From positions 9,969,439-10,033,438 of the forward strand of contig JAPTHN010000004.1 in assembly GCA_026936325.1 (NCBI GenBank): a stretch of 64,000 bases of DNA, in the 5' to 3' direction. The notes under the pieces were generated by a model. That model worked only from the letters and a program-made list of their open reading frames with translations. It was not told where the DNA came from and searched no databases. Source of the stretch: Platynereis dumerilii. Lineage: Eukaryota > Annelida > Polychaeta > Phyllodocida > Nereididae. Below, in pieces: positions 11,017 through 22,172 of this stretch. The position numbers and the translations under genes are program-made. Position 1 is the stretch's first letter; each line of letters opens with the position of its first letter.

Positions 11017-12040
11017 TAGGGGAGACCGGGGCTGGTTGTCACAGGGGCAGGTTGTCACAGTGTGTAAAACTTAGACATGCTACTCTTTCTATATAAAGCA
11101 TGCAGGAGCACTGCCATTCTGTATGAATGGCAAAAGGGGAATGACTTAAACCTATCTGGTGAATATATACCTATATCAATCGAAATCTTGATGTGATATT
11201 GGAAATTTTTTTAAATTCAGAATTCGGGGCAGGTTGTCACACTTTCGGGGCAGGTTGTCACACTCTCGGGGCAGGTTGTCACACTTTTGGTTATGAGCTG
11301 GAATGCAGGAAGTGGAACTCTGTAGGGCAAATCTTGACCAAGAAAAGTTATTTTGGACATATGAGGAATCCTTTACTTGCCAAGTGAAGACCTTAACAAA
11401 CATGCTACTGTATACAAGAGTGCTGCAAATGAAGGCTTACCATTCAGTAGGAAAGCATTCTGATACGGAGTAGGATTTTTACGATTTTTTTGGAAAATTT
11501 TACATATAAATTTGAAATCGATTTATTTAAACACAATGCAATATCTGCATACATCTTCAGTCATCAATAGCATGTATAAAGCACAAATTTATATTTGTGT
11601 TAGTTTTTTTGGTTTTAAAGCCTGGTCCTAATAGGTAACAACCAGCTCCAAAAAGTGTGACAACCTGCCCCGCCTTTTTGTGACAACCTGCCCCGACTGA
11701 TGAAAATTCCAAAAACGGGTGACCAAGGCCGTTGTTATCAAAATGTTCACTATTTGTTCTAATGATGATTTAAAGAAATGTTTATATGGTAATTGTATTA
11801 ACTGTATCTTTTTCAACAACTGTTTGATATAGACTAGCATTGCATGCAAGTTAAAGGTAAAAAATTACTTTTTGTGACAGGAAATTTTTAACAGTCCTTG
11901 TGCCTACCAGACTCCCTTCCAGGGGTCAAGATCTTTCAAAAAGACTCCAGTGGGTTATAAAAGCAAAAAACAATGATTGGTTGAGCTGTGTGACTCCATA
12001 GTTTAGTGCAATAAAAAGTGTGACAACCTGTCCCTGTGAC

Positions 12041-14139
12041 CAGGGGCTTCTACAAAGGGGTTTGTGGAAGCAGATCGCTTCCATGAGAAGCCAGGGGGGG
12101 AAAGAAATCCCCCCCTGAAATTCCACTGATTAATGCGATGACCGATGAAAATGGAAGATTTTTAGTTGAACAACTGAGTGGAGAGAGAAAGCAATCCCCC
12201 CTTGACATTTCACACCTATAACCAAAGATTGCTATAACTGAGGAGAAAGAAATCCCCCCCCCTTAAATTCCACAACTTAATGAAGTTTTACAACTAAATG
12301 GGAGAAGAAAAATATACCCACTCCCCGAAACTCTACAACTAAACGGAAGGAGAAATTCCAGAACTAAATGAGGAGAAAGTAATCCCCCCCCAATTCCACA
12401 AATAAATGGGGGAGATAGAAATCCCCCCCCATGATATTTTTTATAACTAAACCGGAATGAATTCGCCAAAATTCCAACCAAAAACAGGGAGGGAAAGAAA
12501 TCCCCCCTGAAAATAAGAGAACGAAATACATCCCCCTGAAATTCCAGGACCAAACGGAAGGAGAATGAAATCCCCCCCCCCCAAAAAAATCCCAGAACTA
12601 AATGGGGAGAAAGCAATCCCCCCTCCCAATTTCCACAAGTAAATGGCGAGATATAGAAATCCTCCCCCCTTGACATATTACAACTACACTGGGGGAGAGT
12701 GAATTCGCCGAAATTCTACCAAATACAGGTAGGGAAAGAAATCCCCCCTGAAATTACGTCTTTAATATATATATATAAATGGGGAGAGAAAGAAATCCCC
12801 CCTTATATTCCAGGACTAAACAGAAGGAGAATAAATCCCCTCCCCAAAATTTCAACCATAAACAGGGGGAGGGAAAGAAATCCCCCCTTGGCATTCCAAT
12901 AAATGGGGAGAAATCAATCTCTCCCACCCCCCCTCCAAAAAAATTCCACAAATAACTGGGGAGAGAAAGAACCCCCCCCCCTGAAATTCCAGGACTAAAA
13001 GGGGAGAAAGCCATCCCCCCCCCCCCAAAAGAAATCAAGAACTAAATGGGGGGGGGACATAAATCCTACCCCAATTTAGTTGTGGAATTCTTTTTGTGGG
13101 GGGGGGGCATTGCTACAACTTAATGGGGGGGGGGGAGAAATTTATCCCCGCCCCGTTGAAATTCCAGGACTAAAGGGGGCAAGCAATGCCACGACTAAAT
13201 GGGGGCAGAAAGAAATCTATGAAATCCACTGAACAACTCATCCTTGCATTGAGATGTAAGACCTTTTTTTTAAACAATTAAATTAATCTACGACTGACTC
13301 TCCGCAGATAAATGCAATGATAGGCCAGTAAAAAGTGGGGTTGACCCTGGACCTGTTCATAACAGTACAAATTTGGTACCGAATGAATCCTTGAAATCTC
13401 TAGTTTCACCAAAACAAATTCAAGCTTTGTGCGAAACTGGACGATTTTTACCCCACTTTTACTTTGGCTGGATGGGAGGTAGTTACTTTCTGACTCTTGG
13501 GGGGTTGGGGATTATCTGCTAGTTAAATTCTGGGAAATTCCGTGCAAAAGAAGGGCTGCACGACATTTGGAAAATGCACTCTTTCCATGAATGAAATACA
13601 TCAGCATTTTCTTAAAATACTGGTAACTTTGCTGAGCTTAAGCTAGGTGATGAAGCTGTTTAGCCAGATTGGCTTGTACTGCTTCAAAGTTGTTTAGCCA
13701 ATGATAGAAATGAATAGTATTGTTTGCTCATTTCTTTAGCCAGATCAGAATTGTGTTAGCATTTTTCTATTTGGCTAATGGCCAGCCAATCCCAAGCTTT
13801 GGTAACTTTTTTTTTTCATGGTGCTCCAATGCAGTTATGACTGCTTCCAACACCAGGTAGGGAGAAGCATGTCACTATTGAAAACCCATGCTACAGTGTT
13901 AACCACAGCCTAATAAAATATTGAAATTCAGTAGGTTTGTGCAGGTGGGGTGCATCCAACCTAAAATAATGTAGGTGCCTTTCAAATAATTATAAGGGAC
14001 CAAAACCAGGTCATCATTAAAGTGTGTCCGTAAAGGGTGACGGAAGTGACGGAAGGCCGCCGGGGGGGGGGGGCTGAGTTTAGTTGTTTGGTTAGGGGGG
14101 GATATGCTTCCTTACCTAAGGGGGGGATAGAAGCCCCTG
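12041..14139. mobile_element. hAT-like element nested in the GGGGAGACC element
   Basis: The ends are caggggcttcta and tagaagcccctg, flanked by a perfect 8-bp duplication, cctgtgac (12033-12040 and 14140-14147), that belongs to the interrupted host element. No transposase was found. The interior has a G/C-tract minisatellite (12090-13230) followed by about 900 bp of unique DNA and a G-rich tail. The intact duplication suggests a fairly recent insertion. Confidence 0.9.
12090..13230. repeat. Irregular minisatellite inside the nested hAT-like element
   Basis: Variants of ggggagaaagaaatcccccc followed by tgaaattccaggactaaa recur about 20-25 times with variable spacing, many bearing runs of 7-10 C or G. 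Open frames on both strands here (glycine/proline-rich) are repeat artefacts. G-runs of this kind could form G-quadruplexes; that is inference. Confidence 0.85.
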
Positions 14140-14168
14140 CCTGTGACAACCAGCCCCGGTCTCCCCTA

Positions 14169-16570
14169 CTGGATGTTTATGGATATATATGAAGCACTGA
14201 AGGCAAATGGTGAAGCCTGACTTAAGACTTGTGAAGTTAACTTGTCTTTTGGATTAGTTAGTGTCATAGAAAAAGGGAGCTTGGATAGCCCTTATGAGAT
14301 GCATGGTAGCATCTGGATTATCTGGAAATGAAATGACCTATTTTAGTCTTGATCTCATTCGAGTGAAGCCTACTAGAAGGCTGTTGTTGACCCCAGTCTC
14401 ATATCTCTATAGAGGGAGAAATGGGAGAGATAATGAGGCTGAAACAGTGGTGCTCAACAAGCTGAAAAAAATTTGAAAATTTTTCGCTCCAGAAATGCCT
14501 TTTAAAGTTTGCATTTGGTTGGTCAAACAAGCATCTATCACTGCACTTTCATGTCCAAGGGTCCCAATGCTCTGCTGATCTGCACTGAGGTGATAAACAC
14601 AGCTGTAATGTTTTTTGACTGTCATTAAAATTTCACTTATAACCAAAAAATCCTGACCACTTTGGGCTAAAAAATATATTGCCGATGATTAGGCAAGTTC
14701 CTTGCACATTTTGGGCCACGTTCCAGGTCTCTAATGCCATTTTTTTGAGAAACTGCATTTTGATCAATTAAAGTACCAAATATGTGTGTCATTAGCGTCA
14801 TGCCTGTAACTTGAAATCCGTACCACTTAGAGCTGAAGAATGTATTACCAACATATAGGAAAATGGCTATTCTGCACACATTGATCTATATATCAGGTCT
14901 CTATGACCAATAGTTATCGAGATAGAACATATCCTTGAACCAGATTTTTACAAACACAAACAAAAATACTTGTTTTCATCAATAGTTTGGATTCTGAATA
15001 ATAAAAATGATCTCCACTACTCCCCCCAGCGCACAATGTCTTTGTTAAACCATATTTCAGATGCTAGACAACGATAAAATATTGCTGGCACCCTTATTTG
15101 ATTAGTAGTGTCAGAGAAGCATCAAACTTCATACTAAGCATGTTAGATGCATGGAAAATGCTAAAATTTAACGTAATTTTCTATTGAAACATTTTTTCCA
15201 CTCCAGTCACCTGTAACAAAATTTTAGTGAGATAAAGGCAATAAGCCATTTTTGACATGATGCTAATGACAGCGTGATGCTAATGATAATTAAGGTAAAA
15301 ATATTTGTAGAGACCAGTGCAAAACTGGCAGTCTGGCAATGTGTGCATGCAATGACCTTATGAACACCAGACACATGTTCACAGTGATTTTGGTCCTGAA
15401 ATATGCAGTCAAAATAGAGCAGCAAGGCGTTTGCTAATGATAAAATTGAGATAGGACAACTGACACGTCAACAGAAATAATTTTTTTATTTACATAAATG
15501 ATACAGAGCTACAGATAGTCCAGTTATTTTCTTGGGTTCCCAAACAACGTCAGACAAAAGGTTTTCTCACAGAATTTGTGTCCCTTTCATTTTTTTTGAG
15601 AAACAAATCCGGTGTGATGCTAATGAATCAATATTGGAGACACTGACACAAGAGCCTCCTGCTCTTATACATAATATTATTTCAGCTATTGGTAACTAGA
15701 TTTTAGAAGACTGGCAGTCAAGTTTCCATGTATGAAAGAGTTTAATTGAATCAGGATCCTGGACTAGTTTTTGTGATGTGATCTTTCAAAGAAAATGCTG
15801 GCGGAGACAGGCTATTTTCAGGGGGGTTGGCTACTTCAATGCTATTTTTGGATGGGATAAAAATATTCTTCCACATATTTTTTGTGTTATAAGTTTTGCT
15901 AATATCCTTGTCTATGACAAATGACAACAGGAGGTCCTCCATGTGCCTTCCTGCCCTCATGAATTATAGTTAAACGCTGGAGACAAGAGTTTCAGACTTA
16001 TCAAATTTTGACCCATATGGGGCTCCGCATCAGTGTATAATATTAGAGCTAGTCAATTTGTTACATATGTGAAAAGAGTGGAACGCGGTACTGAGAAAAT
16101 ATGCCTTGTCTGTTGATTATATAACAGTTGAGTTGCTGTTGCAAACATATTGCATGCACTGTCTGTTGTTTACAATATACATGTATTGATTTATCCTATT
16201 TTTAAAATGGTTAATTAATTTGCCACTTTTACCGTGCAAGCTTTGAAATGTCAGCTTGTTTTTTTCCCCCATAAAAGGTCTTTCTGAAAAACATAAAAAA
16301 TCGTAATCGATTTCAATTATGTTTCATGTTCACAGCTCGTTTTCACGAATGAACTTAAATGTGCTGGTTATGATGGTGATTATCTTGTCAGACAGCAGAC
16401 TTGTTCTACGATTTTTTTTTTCTGTGAAGAAAACAAACTAAACATATTTATATGCTTTGTTTACAAATGAAGCGCACCATGAGGGGCATTGGTGACATTA
16501 GTAAATAATAATCTATTTTAACTGGCCTCCTCTGTGTCAAAACTGTCAATTTGACGTTTAAAAAGTTATA
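14169..16570. other. No gene seen; weak internal repeats
   Basis: A diverged direct repeat pairs about 14655-14735 with 14820-14910 (both end in caggtctcta). The motif gtgatgctaatga recurs at 15270-15285 and 15613-15625 with related gctaatgata at 15432, reminiscent of the subterminal-motif elements elsewhere, but no ends could be defined. No coding region is supported. Confidence 0.4.
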
Positions 16571-16574
16571 ATCC

Positions 16575-16780
16575 CCCAATCTAGCTATCTATCCATAGCC
16601 ATTTTAAGCTAAACCTAGCTACACTTATCCATAGCTATCCATAGCTATCCACAATTATTATTGTTTAAACAAGGGGTAAAGAGCTCTTAGTGTATACAAA
16701 AGCATACAAATGGATAGTTGTGGATAGATACGGATAAGACTAGTAATGAATAGCTATAGACAGCTAAGTTGAGCCACATT
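16575..16780. repeat. Imperfect inverted repeat (MITE-like)
   Basis: A left arm rich in tatccatagctatccacaa (16580-16660) is followed by an inverted, diverged right arm (atagttgtggatagatacgg to agacagctaagttgagcc, 16715-16780). No target duplication was found. Confidence 0.5.
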
Positions 16781-16816
16781 TACACATTTGTACTGTATAT
16801 GCACTGCTGTCTTTTA

Positions 16817-17310
16817 CAGTCTGTCACTTTGATGTTGAAAAAATGAGGACCAGTTCAATGCGAAAAATGCACTTCTGATGCATGGTAGCCGATGAAGTGT
16901 CATCTTCTCTACTTTCAACATGGGAATATAGAGGCTGTTTGATTAGTCATGATCAAGAGAAGGCCATTTGACTTGTCATAACTGATTTTAGAGTGAGAAT
17001 CAGATGCATAATCCTTTCGTTTGGCTGTCACCAACAAGCAGGATAAGTCTCCTTAAATCAAATTAACATTGAACGTACCAGGGATTTTTCCAGAAAGGAC
17101 TAAACATTTTAGGGAGGGTCCCTTAAGAGGCACTAAGCTAAGGATTCCCTTTACTAAGCACCTCTTAACGGACCCTCCCTAAATGCTTAGTCCTTTCGAG
17201 AAAAATCCGTATTGGGTATGATCATGACAAATCATCAGCATGATGGCATAAGAATTGCCATTTTCACAGTGTAACAGTCCACTCTTTTTCTATATCAAAG
17301 TGACAGACTG
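16817..17310. mobile_element. TA-flanked element, CAGTCTGTCACTTTGA family (copy 1)
   Basis: It starts cagtctgtcactttgat and ends atcaaagtgacagactg, with TA at 16815-16816 and 17311-17312. It aligns along its whole length with 34274-34628 apart from an insertion at 17078-17209. There is no coding capacity. Confidence 0.85.
17078..17209. mobile_element. Small MITE nested in copy 1 of the CAGTCTGTCAC family
   Basis: The arms ggatttttccagaaaggact and its inverted partner enclose a further palindrome (gagggtcccttaagagg / cctcttaacggaccctc). The sister copy at 34274-34628 reads straight through this point (gaaagtattgggtacg), giving a natural empty site. Flanking cgta on both sides (17074-17077, 17208-17211) fits a TA or slightly longer target duplication. 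Confidence 0.85.
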
Positions 17311-17699
17311 TAAACATTATCAATGAGTGACTCAACCAAAAGCAATTCTAAATTCAGCTAATTAAGAGTCATCTTCACAAATAGTTATCTTTATTGCGCG
17401 ATCCCTGAGCCCGCTATTCTGCTAATTATGCCCGGCCCGCAAATGCTTATCTTTATCTTATTATCATTATTATTATTCTGATATTTGGTTTTGCTATTTC
17501 ACCACTTACATCACGTCCCCATTTTATTTAGAAGAAGCTGGATCCTGTCCCGCTGACGTATTTAAACAGCCTGATTTTCCAACCATCTGACTATACACAT
17601 TGGTTGAGCCAAAGATTGCTCACAATTTCAAAATTGTGATCACTGAGTCGATGCTCCCGCCCTGCCTCAGAAGGATGAATCCAGCCAACCAAAAAATGT

Positions 17700-18440
17700 G
17701 CAGCTGGGCCTACTTGAGACACCCTGGCTGTGCTGCAAACAGTAAACAGCATTCAGATTAGACAGTTTTTGAGCAACAGTTGCTTATTGACAACACAGCT
17801 TGTAATCATCTTCTTCTACTTAGTAATGCCTGATAAGACTTTCATATCATGTGACATACCTTATATGGCTATTCTCTACACTGCATCATATGTCAACACT
17901 GCATCACACTCCACACCACAGCCAATCAGTATTATATGCCCCAGCAGTTTGAGGTCTTATGCCAATTTTGCTATATTTTTCATATGCCATGTACTTCCTG
18001 GAAGGATAGTAATTAATAAGCAAGGTAGGAGGTCATTCTAATTTTTATTTTCAAAAGCTCTTGGAGTTCTCCTTGACTAGAAATTTTTAACTTCAGGGAA
18101 ATGCTGGCTTTAGTTATTTATAAATTTTCACCACAGAAAGTAGCCCTACTTTAAATTTGAGAGAGAATTTTTTCATTTTAAAAACTCCAAGTCAACCCCG
18201 AAGAAGCCCCCCCACCCCTCGGCCGCCCTAATGATCACTAATTTTGGGTCCCCATAATTCGCTATATCTATTATTCATTGATTGTTTTGTACTGTTTGTA
18301 ACTGAGTTTATGCATGCACTGAGGTAGTATAGCTTATTACCACAATAGCCCATACAGGCCTGATCTACATACTAATAATATCCACGATGTAGATGGAAAA
18401 TGAAGCATCCATCTAAAATAACACTGAACAGTAATTTGAA
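17700..18440 (+). repeat. Long dispersed repeat, copy 1 (also 30580-31525)
   Basis: Blocks such as gagcaacagttgcttattga, gcctgataagactttcata and gccccagcagt match 30590-30870. Later blocks (gtttatgcatg, actgaggtag and gaacagtaatttgaacttga) match 31005-31040 and 31475-31500. Between 18060 and 18290 the copies differ. The 103-codon frame here is not supported as a gene. The class is unknown. Confidence 0.7.
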
Positions 18441-18613
18441 CTTGATTCGTTAGAATATAAAGAAAGAAAAACGCAGGGGGTGCATCCCGTCATGAGGTCC
18501 GTCATCATAGGAGACACATATTTTGCTGTTATGCCACTTAGTCTACACCTGACCTGATTTAAAAATTGATGTTGCAGCAAATAACCTTCATAAATGGCTG
18601 TAACTGTAAAGGG

Positions 18614-18799
18614 ACAATAGAACAAATTGTAGTTGATAATCTACAATATTATACAGATATTTATCCACAATAGAACAAATTGTAGTTGATAATCTACAAT
18701 ATTATACAGATATTTATCCACAATAGAACAAATTGTAGTTGATAATCTACAATATTATACAGATATTTATCCACAATAGAACAAATTGTAGTTGATAAT
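18614..18799. repeat. 53-bp satellite, left part
   Basis: About 3.5 near-identical units with a 53-bp period contain acaatagaacaaattgtagt and tgataatctacaatattata. The array breaks within a unit after gataat and resumes at 19953. Confidence 0.95.
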
Positions 18800-19952
18800 A
18801 TACAGTTATCGCACAGCACCGAGTGCAATATCAGTTTTTATGGCACCGAGGTGACTAATATTGCACGAGGGCGCAGCCCGAGTGCAATATTAGTCACCGA
18901 GGTGCCATAAAAACTGATATTGCACGAGGTGATGTGCAATAACTGTTATATCATATGGTTTTTTTGGCAAATGCTGAGAAAAGGACAGGAATTCTGATGT
19001 CCAAACTCTATTTTGTTTCTTTTGACCAGCATGTTTAAAATGTATCTCGTCAAAAATCTTTCTTTTTTTTTCACACTTTTGGAATCCATAATCCATAGAT
19101 GATATATTTGATGATGAGTCTTCTTTAATTCTTTTTCTCAAACTTTGTGGCAGACTTAAGACCACTAAGCACAACAAAGTCACAGAAAAATGGGAGAAAA
19201 AACTGTTTCTCGGCCACTTTTAAATGCTTTATTCTGATTAAACAAATAACATAAACAGTACAAAAAGTTGATATCTACTTAACCCTTTAATATACGCATC
19301 TTTTGGCCATCACAATAATTTTTCTATCTATTTCTAGTGCTGTCCAGTCACTTTCTTTAACTATTTAAAACCAAAACACGATCTTGTTGCTGCTGCAAGA
19401 CTCAGTTTGTGTTTCTTTCGAACCACATATTTAAAATGTATCTTATTAGAAATTGATGAATATTTCACAAAAATAAAATAAAATCACACCTTTGGAATCG
19501 TCAAATTATATACTTGATGATAGATTTAATTTTCGATTTTTTGTAAAAACTTTGTAGCAGACTTTTGACCTCTAAACAAAATAAAATCACCAAAAAATCG
19601 ACAAAAATGCCGTTTTTCGGCCACTAAATGCTTTATTCTGATAAAACAAATGACATAAGCAGTACAAAAAGTTGATATCCGATTAGCCCTTTAATGGACG
19701 CATCTTTTGCCGCTAAAATCATCTTCCTATCTTTTTCCGTTGCCGAGCGGCAGAGTTTTTAGTATAATTGAAAAACACAATATTTTTGTCAGCTTGTGGC
19801 TGCAGCAGCATGAAAATATGGTGCTTCCTCTCAGGTCCGTCCAATCTTTCACATGTTAAAATGAGCGTGCAATATAATGCGTGCAATATCGTAGAATATT
19901 GCACGGCTGTCGGCCAATGAGAAGCGAGTATTTCCGCTAACCATATGATATT
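18800..19952. mobile_element. Insertion splitting the 53-bp satellite
   Basis: The satellite unit is cut between gataat and ctac, and both halves are retained either side of this 1153-bp segment. It starts with a large palindrome (18806-18945). An internal inverted match (atatcatatggtt near 18950 against accatatgatatt near 19940) marks its inner boundary. Inside is a diverged direct duplication: tgctttattctgattaaac with aagttgatat at 19228-19275 against 19629-19680. No transposase is seen, so the class is uncertain. Confidence 0.75.
18806..18945. repeat. ~140-bp near-perfect palindrome
   Basis: Arms of about 65 bp (acagttatcgcacagcaccg ... gtgactaatattgcac) are mirrored around ggcgcagcc near 18872, with only a few mismatches. 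It can form a long hairpin or cruciform. Confidence 0.9.
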
Positions 19953-20298
19953 CTACGATATTATACTGATATTTATCCACAATAGAACAAATTGTAGTTG
20001 ATAATCTACAATATTATACAGATATTTATCCACAATAGAACAAATTGTAGTTGATAATCTACAATATTATACAGATATTTATCCACAATAGAACAAATTG
20101 TAGTTGATAATCTACAATATTATACAGATATTTATCCACAATAGAACAAATTGTAGTTGATAATCTACAGTATTATACAGATATTTATCCACAATAGAAC
20201 AAATTGTAGTTGATAGTCTACAATATTATACTGATATTTATCCACAATAGAACAAATTGTAGTTGATAATCTACAATATTATACAGATATTTATCCAC
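19953..20298. repeat. 53-bp satellite, right part
   Basis: About 6.5 further units of the same 53-bp repeat, with occasional single-base variants (such as atactgatattt), continue the array broken at 18799. Confidence 0.95.
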
Positions 20299-20304
20299 TC
20301 TCTT

Positions 20305-20345
20305 GCCAACCCCTGGGCTGCTTTAAAATTGCTTCATCCGCCCCT
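20305..20345. mobile_element. Solo hAT-type 3' end
   Basis: The sequence ccctgggctgctttaaaatt followed by catccgcccctg ends like the CAGGGGCGG family at 9207-9542, but no left end was found. Confidence 0.4.
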
Positions 20346-20596
20346 GCACATATCAGATAATAGTGTTCCATCAGCATTAAGAATGATATACCCAAATCAA
20401 TTACATAATGAAATCAGTGGTCACAAATAATTTTGTCATTGACAGTCAAATTGAGCCATGATTAAGGGTAATCAATTATTCACAATTATTGTATACTACT
20501 ATTGCCATTACAGCTTGGTGCAGTTTTGATCCGTTGGCATCACTTGAAGTGCACGCAGATCCTAATTTGGGTGCAGATTCAGACTAGAGCCTGGAG

Positions 20597-20970
20597 GTGC
20601 CTGCAGCACAAATATACAGACATTACCAGTATATTTTCATTGGATGAATATGGATTATCAATTTCACTGAACAAATATTTACATACATTTAGAGTACAAT
20701 TTCATTGGATGAACAGAAACAATCAATGTCATTTCATAAATATACATTTGTAGAGACACTTCCAGAATAGCTTCATTGGATGAACATTGAATATCGATTT
20801 ACTCAAACAAATTAGAAATTTCCAGTATAGCGCCATTGGACCCATAAAGATAATTAATTTCATTGAACAAATATACAGACATTTCCTGTATAGCTTCATT
20901 GGATTGACAGGAACAATCAATTTTATGTGCAAATATTCAAATACAGTTTCATTGGCGGGACAGGGATAAT
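20597..20970. repeat. Degenerate ~66-bp tandem repeat
   Basis: Five or six diverged units contain gaacaaatatacagacattt and tagcttcattggatgaac. The block starts at gcctgcagcacaaatataca, which also occurs inverted at 57268-57290, tying it to the element fragment there. Confidence 0.75.
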
Positions 20971-21248
20971 AATATTCATCCCTGAATATTCTGTTAAAAC
21001 ATGTGGAAATTGTGTTGGTCTTGACGTAAACAAAGAGGGATGTTCTTGTGTAAAAGAAGAATATTCTGTATATTGTGAACAATTATGGCTCAAGGAATAT
21101 GAATCTAGAAAAACTATCTGAAATTTTGACTGGAAATTTTTGTGTCAAACAAATTAACTATCCATATATCAAGTATATATTGTGCAGTATATAAACATTG
21201 CTTCACAGCAGCCTGATTGCACCGGTCAACACACATAAATCTCCAACT

Positions 21249-22172
21249 GTCAAGAGTTATTTAATCGGAATGCATTTACGTGTTGCTGTACCACCGGTAG
21301 GTAAAAAGATTTCTGTAGCAGAAGAGGCACTTTCAGCAAGATTTATGTAGCAGAAGAGGCACTTTCAGGTAGACTTCTGTAGCAGAAGAGACACTTTCAG
21401 CTAGATTTCTATAGCAGAAGAGACACTTTCAGCTAGATTTATGTAGCACAAGAGGCACTTTCAGGTAGACTTCTGTAGCAGAAGAGGCACTTTCAGCTAG
21501 ATTTCTATAGCAGAAGAGACACTTTCAGCTAAATTTATGTAGCATAAGAGGCACTTTCAGCTAGATTTATGTAGCAGAAGAGGCACTTTCAGGTAGACTT
21601 CTGTAGCAGAAGAGACACTTTCAGCTAGATTTCTGTAGCATAAGAGGCACTTTCAGGAAGACTTCTGTAGCAGAAGACACACTTTCAGCTAGATTTCTAT
21701 AGCAGAAGAGACACTTTCAGCTAAATTCATGTAGCATAAGAGGCACTTTCAGCTAGATTTCTGTAGCAGAAGAGGCACTTTCAGGTAGACTTCTGTAGCA
21801 GAAGGGACACTTTCAGCTAGATTTCTATAGCAGAAGAGACACTTTCAGGTAGACTTCTGTAGCAGTAGAGACGCTTTCAGCTAGATTTCTGTAGCAGAAG
21901 AGGCACTTTCAGCCACATTTGTGTAGCATAAGAGGCACTTTCAGGTAGACTTCTGTAGCAGAAGAGACGCTTTCAGCTAGATTTATGTAGCACAAGAGGC
22001 ACTTTCAGGTAGACTTCTGTAGCAGAAGAGACACTTTCAGCTAGATTTCTATAGCAGAAGAGACACTTTCAGCTAGATTTCTATAGCAGAAGAGACACTT
22101 TCAGCTAGATTTCTATAGCAGAAGAGACACTTTCAGGTAGACTTCTGTAGCAGAAGAGACACTGTCAGCTTT
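21249..22172. repeat. ~32-bp minisatellite with a conserved lead-in
   Basis: About 27 units of the form tagcagaagagacactttca gctagatttctg (written in two parts) run from 21310 to 22170 with a few alternating variants. The lead-in at 21249-21310 (tgcatttacgtgttgctgta, then ccaccggtaggtaaaaa) recurs inverted at 57147-57200, where no array follows. The array therefore grew inside one copy of a dispersed element. Confidence 0.88.

Larger units (their letters stand above)
11019..14166. mobile_element. TA-flanked GGGGAGACC element, interrupted copy
   Basis: It has the same termini as 7738-8479 (ggggagaccggggctggttg and its complement) with TA at 11017-11018 and 14167-14168. Internal sequence 11050-11400 aligns with 7770-8130. 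The right arm carries the tgtgacaacctgcccc motifs at 11655-11695 and 12018-12040. It is then broken at 12040/14140 by a 2.1 kb hAT-like insertion. Without the insertion it would be about 1.04 kb. Confidence 0.88.

Noticed and set aside
12263-13038. Glycine/phenylalanine-rich frames on the minus strand
   Set aside because: They are translations of the minisatellite inside the hAT-like element.
17730-18041. 103-codon frame with hydrophobic segments
   Set aside because: It lies in a dispersed repeat whose second copy (30580-31525) does not keep the frame.
21300-22172. Regular spacing suggesting a CRISPR array
   Set aside because: The 32-bp units are directly adjacent with no unique spacers, and the DNA is eukaryotic; it is a minisatellite.
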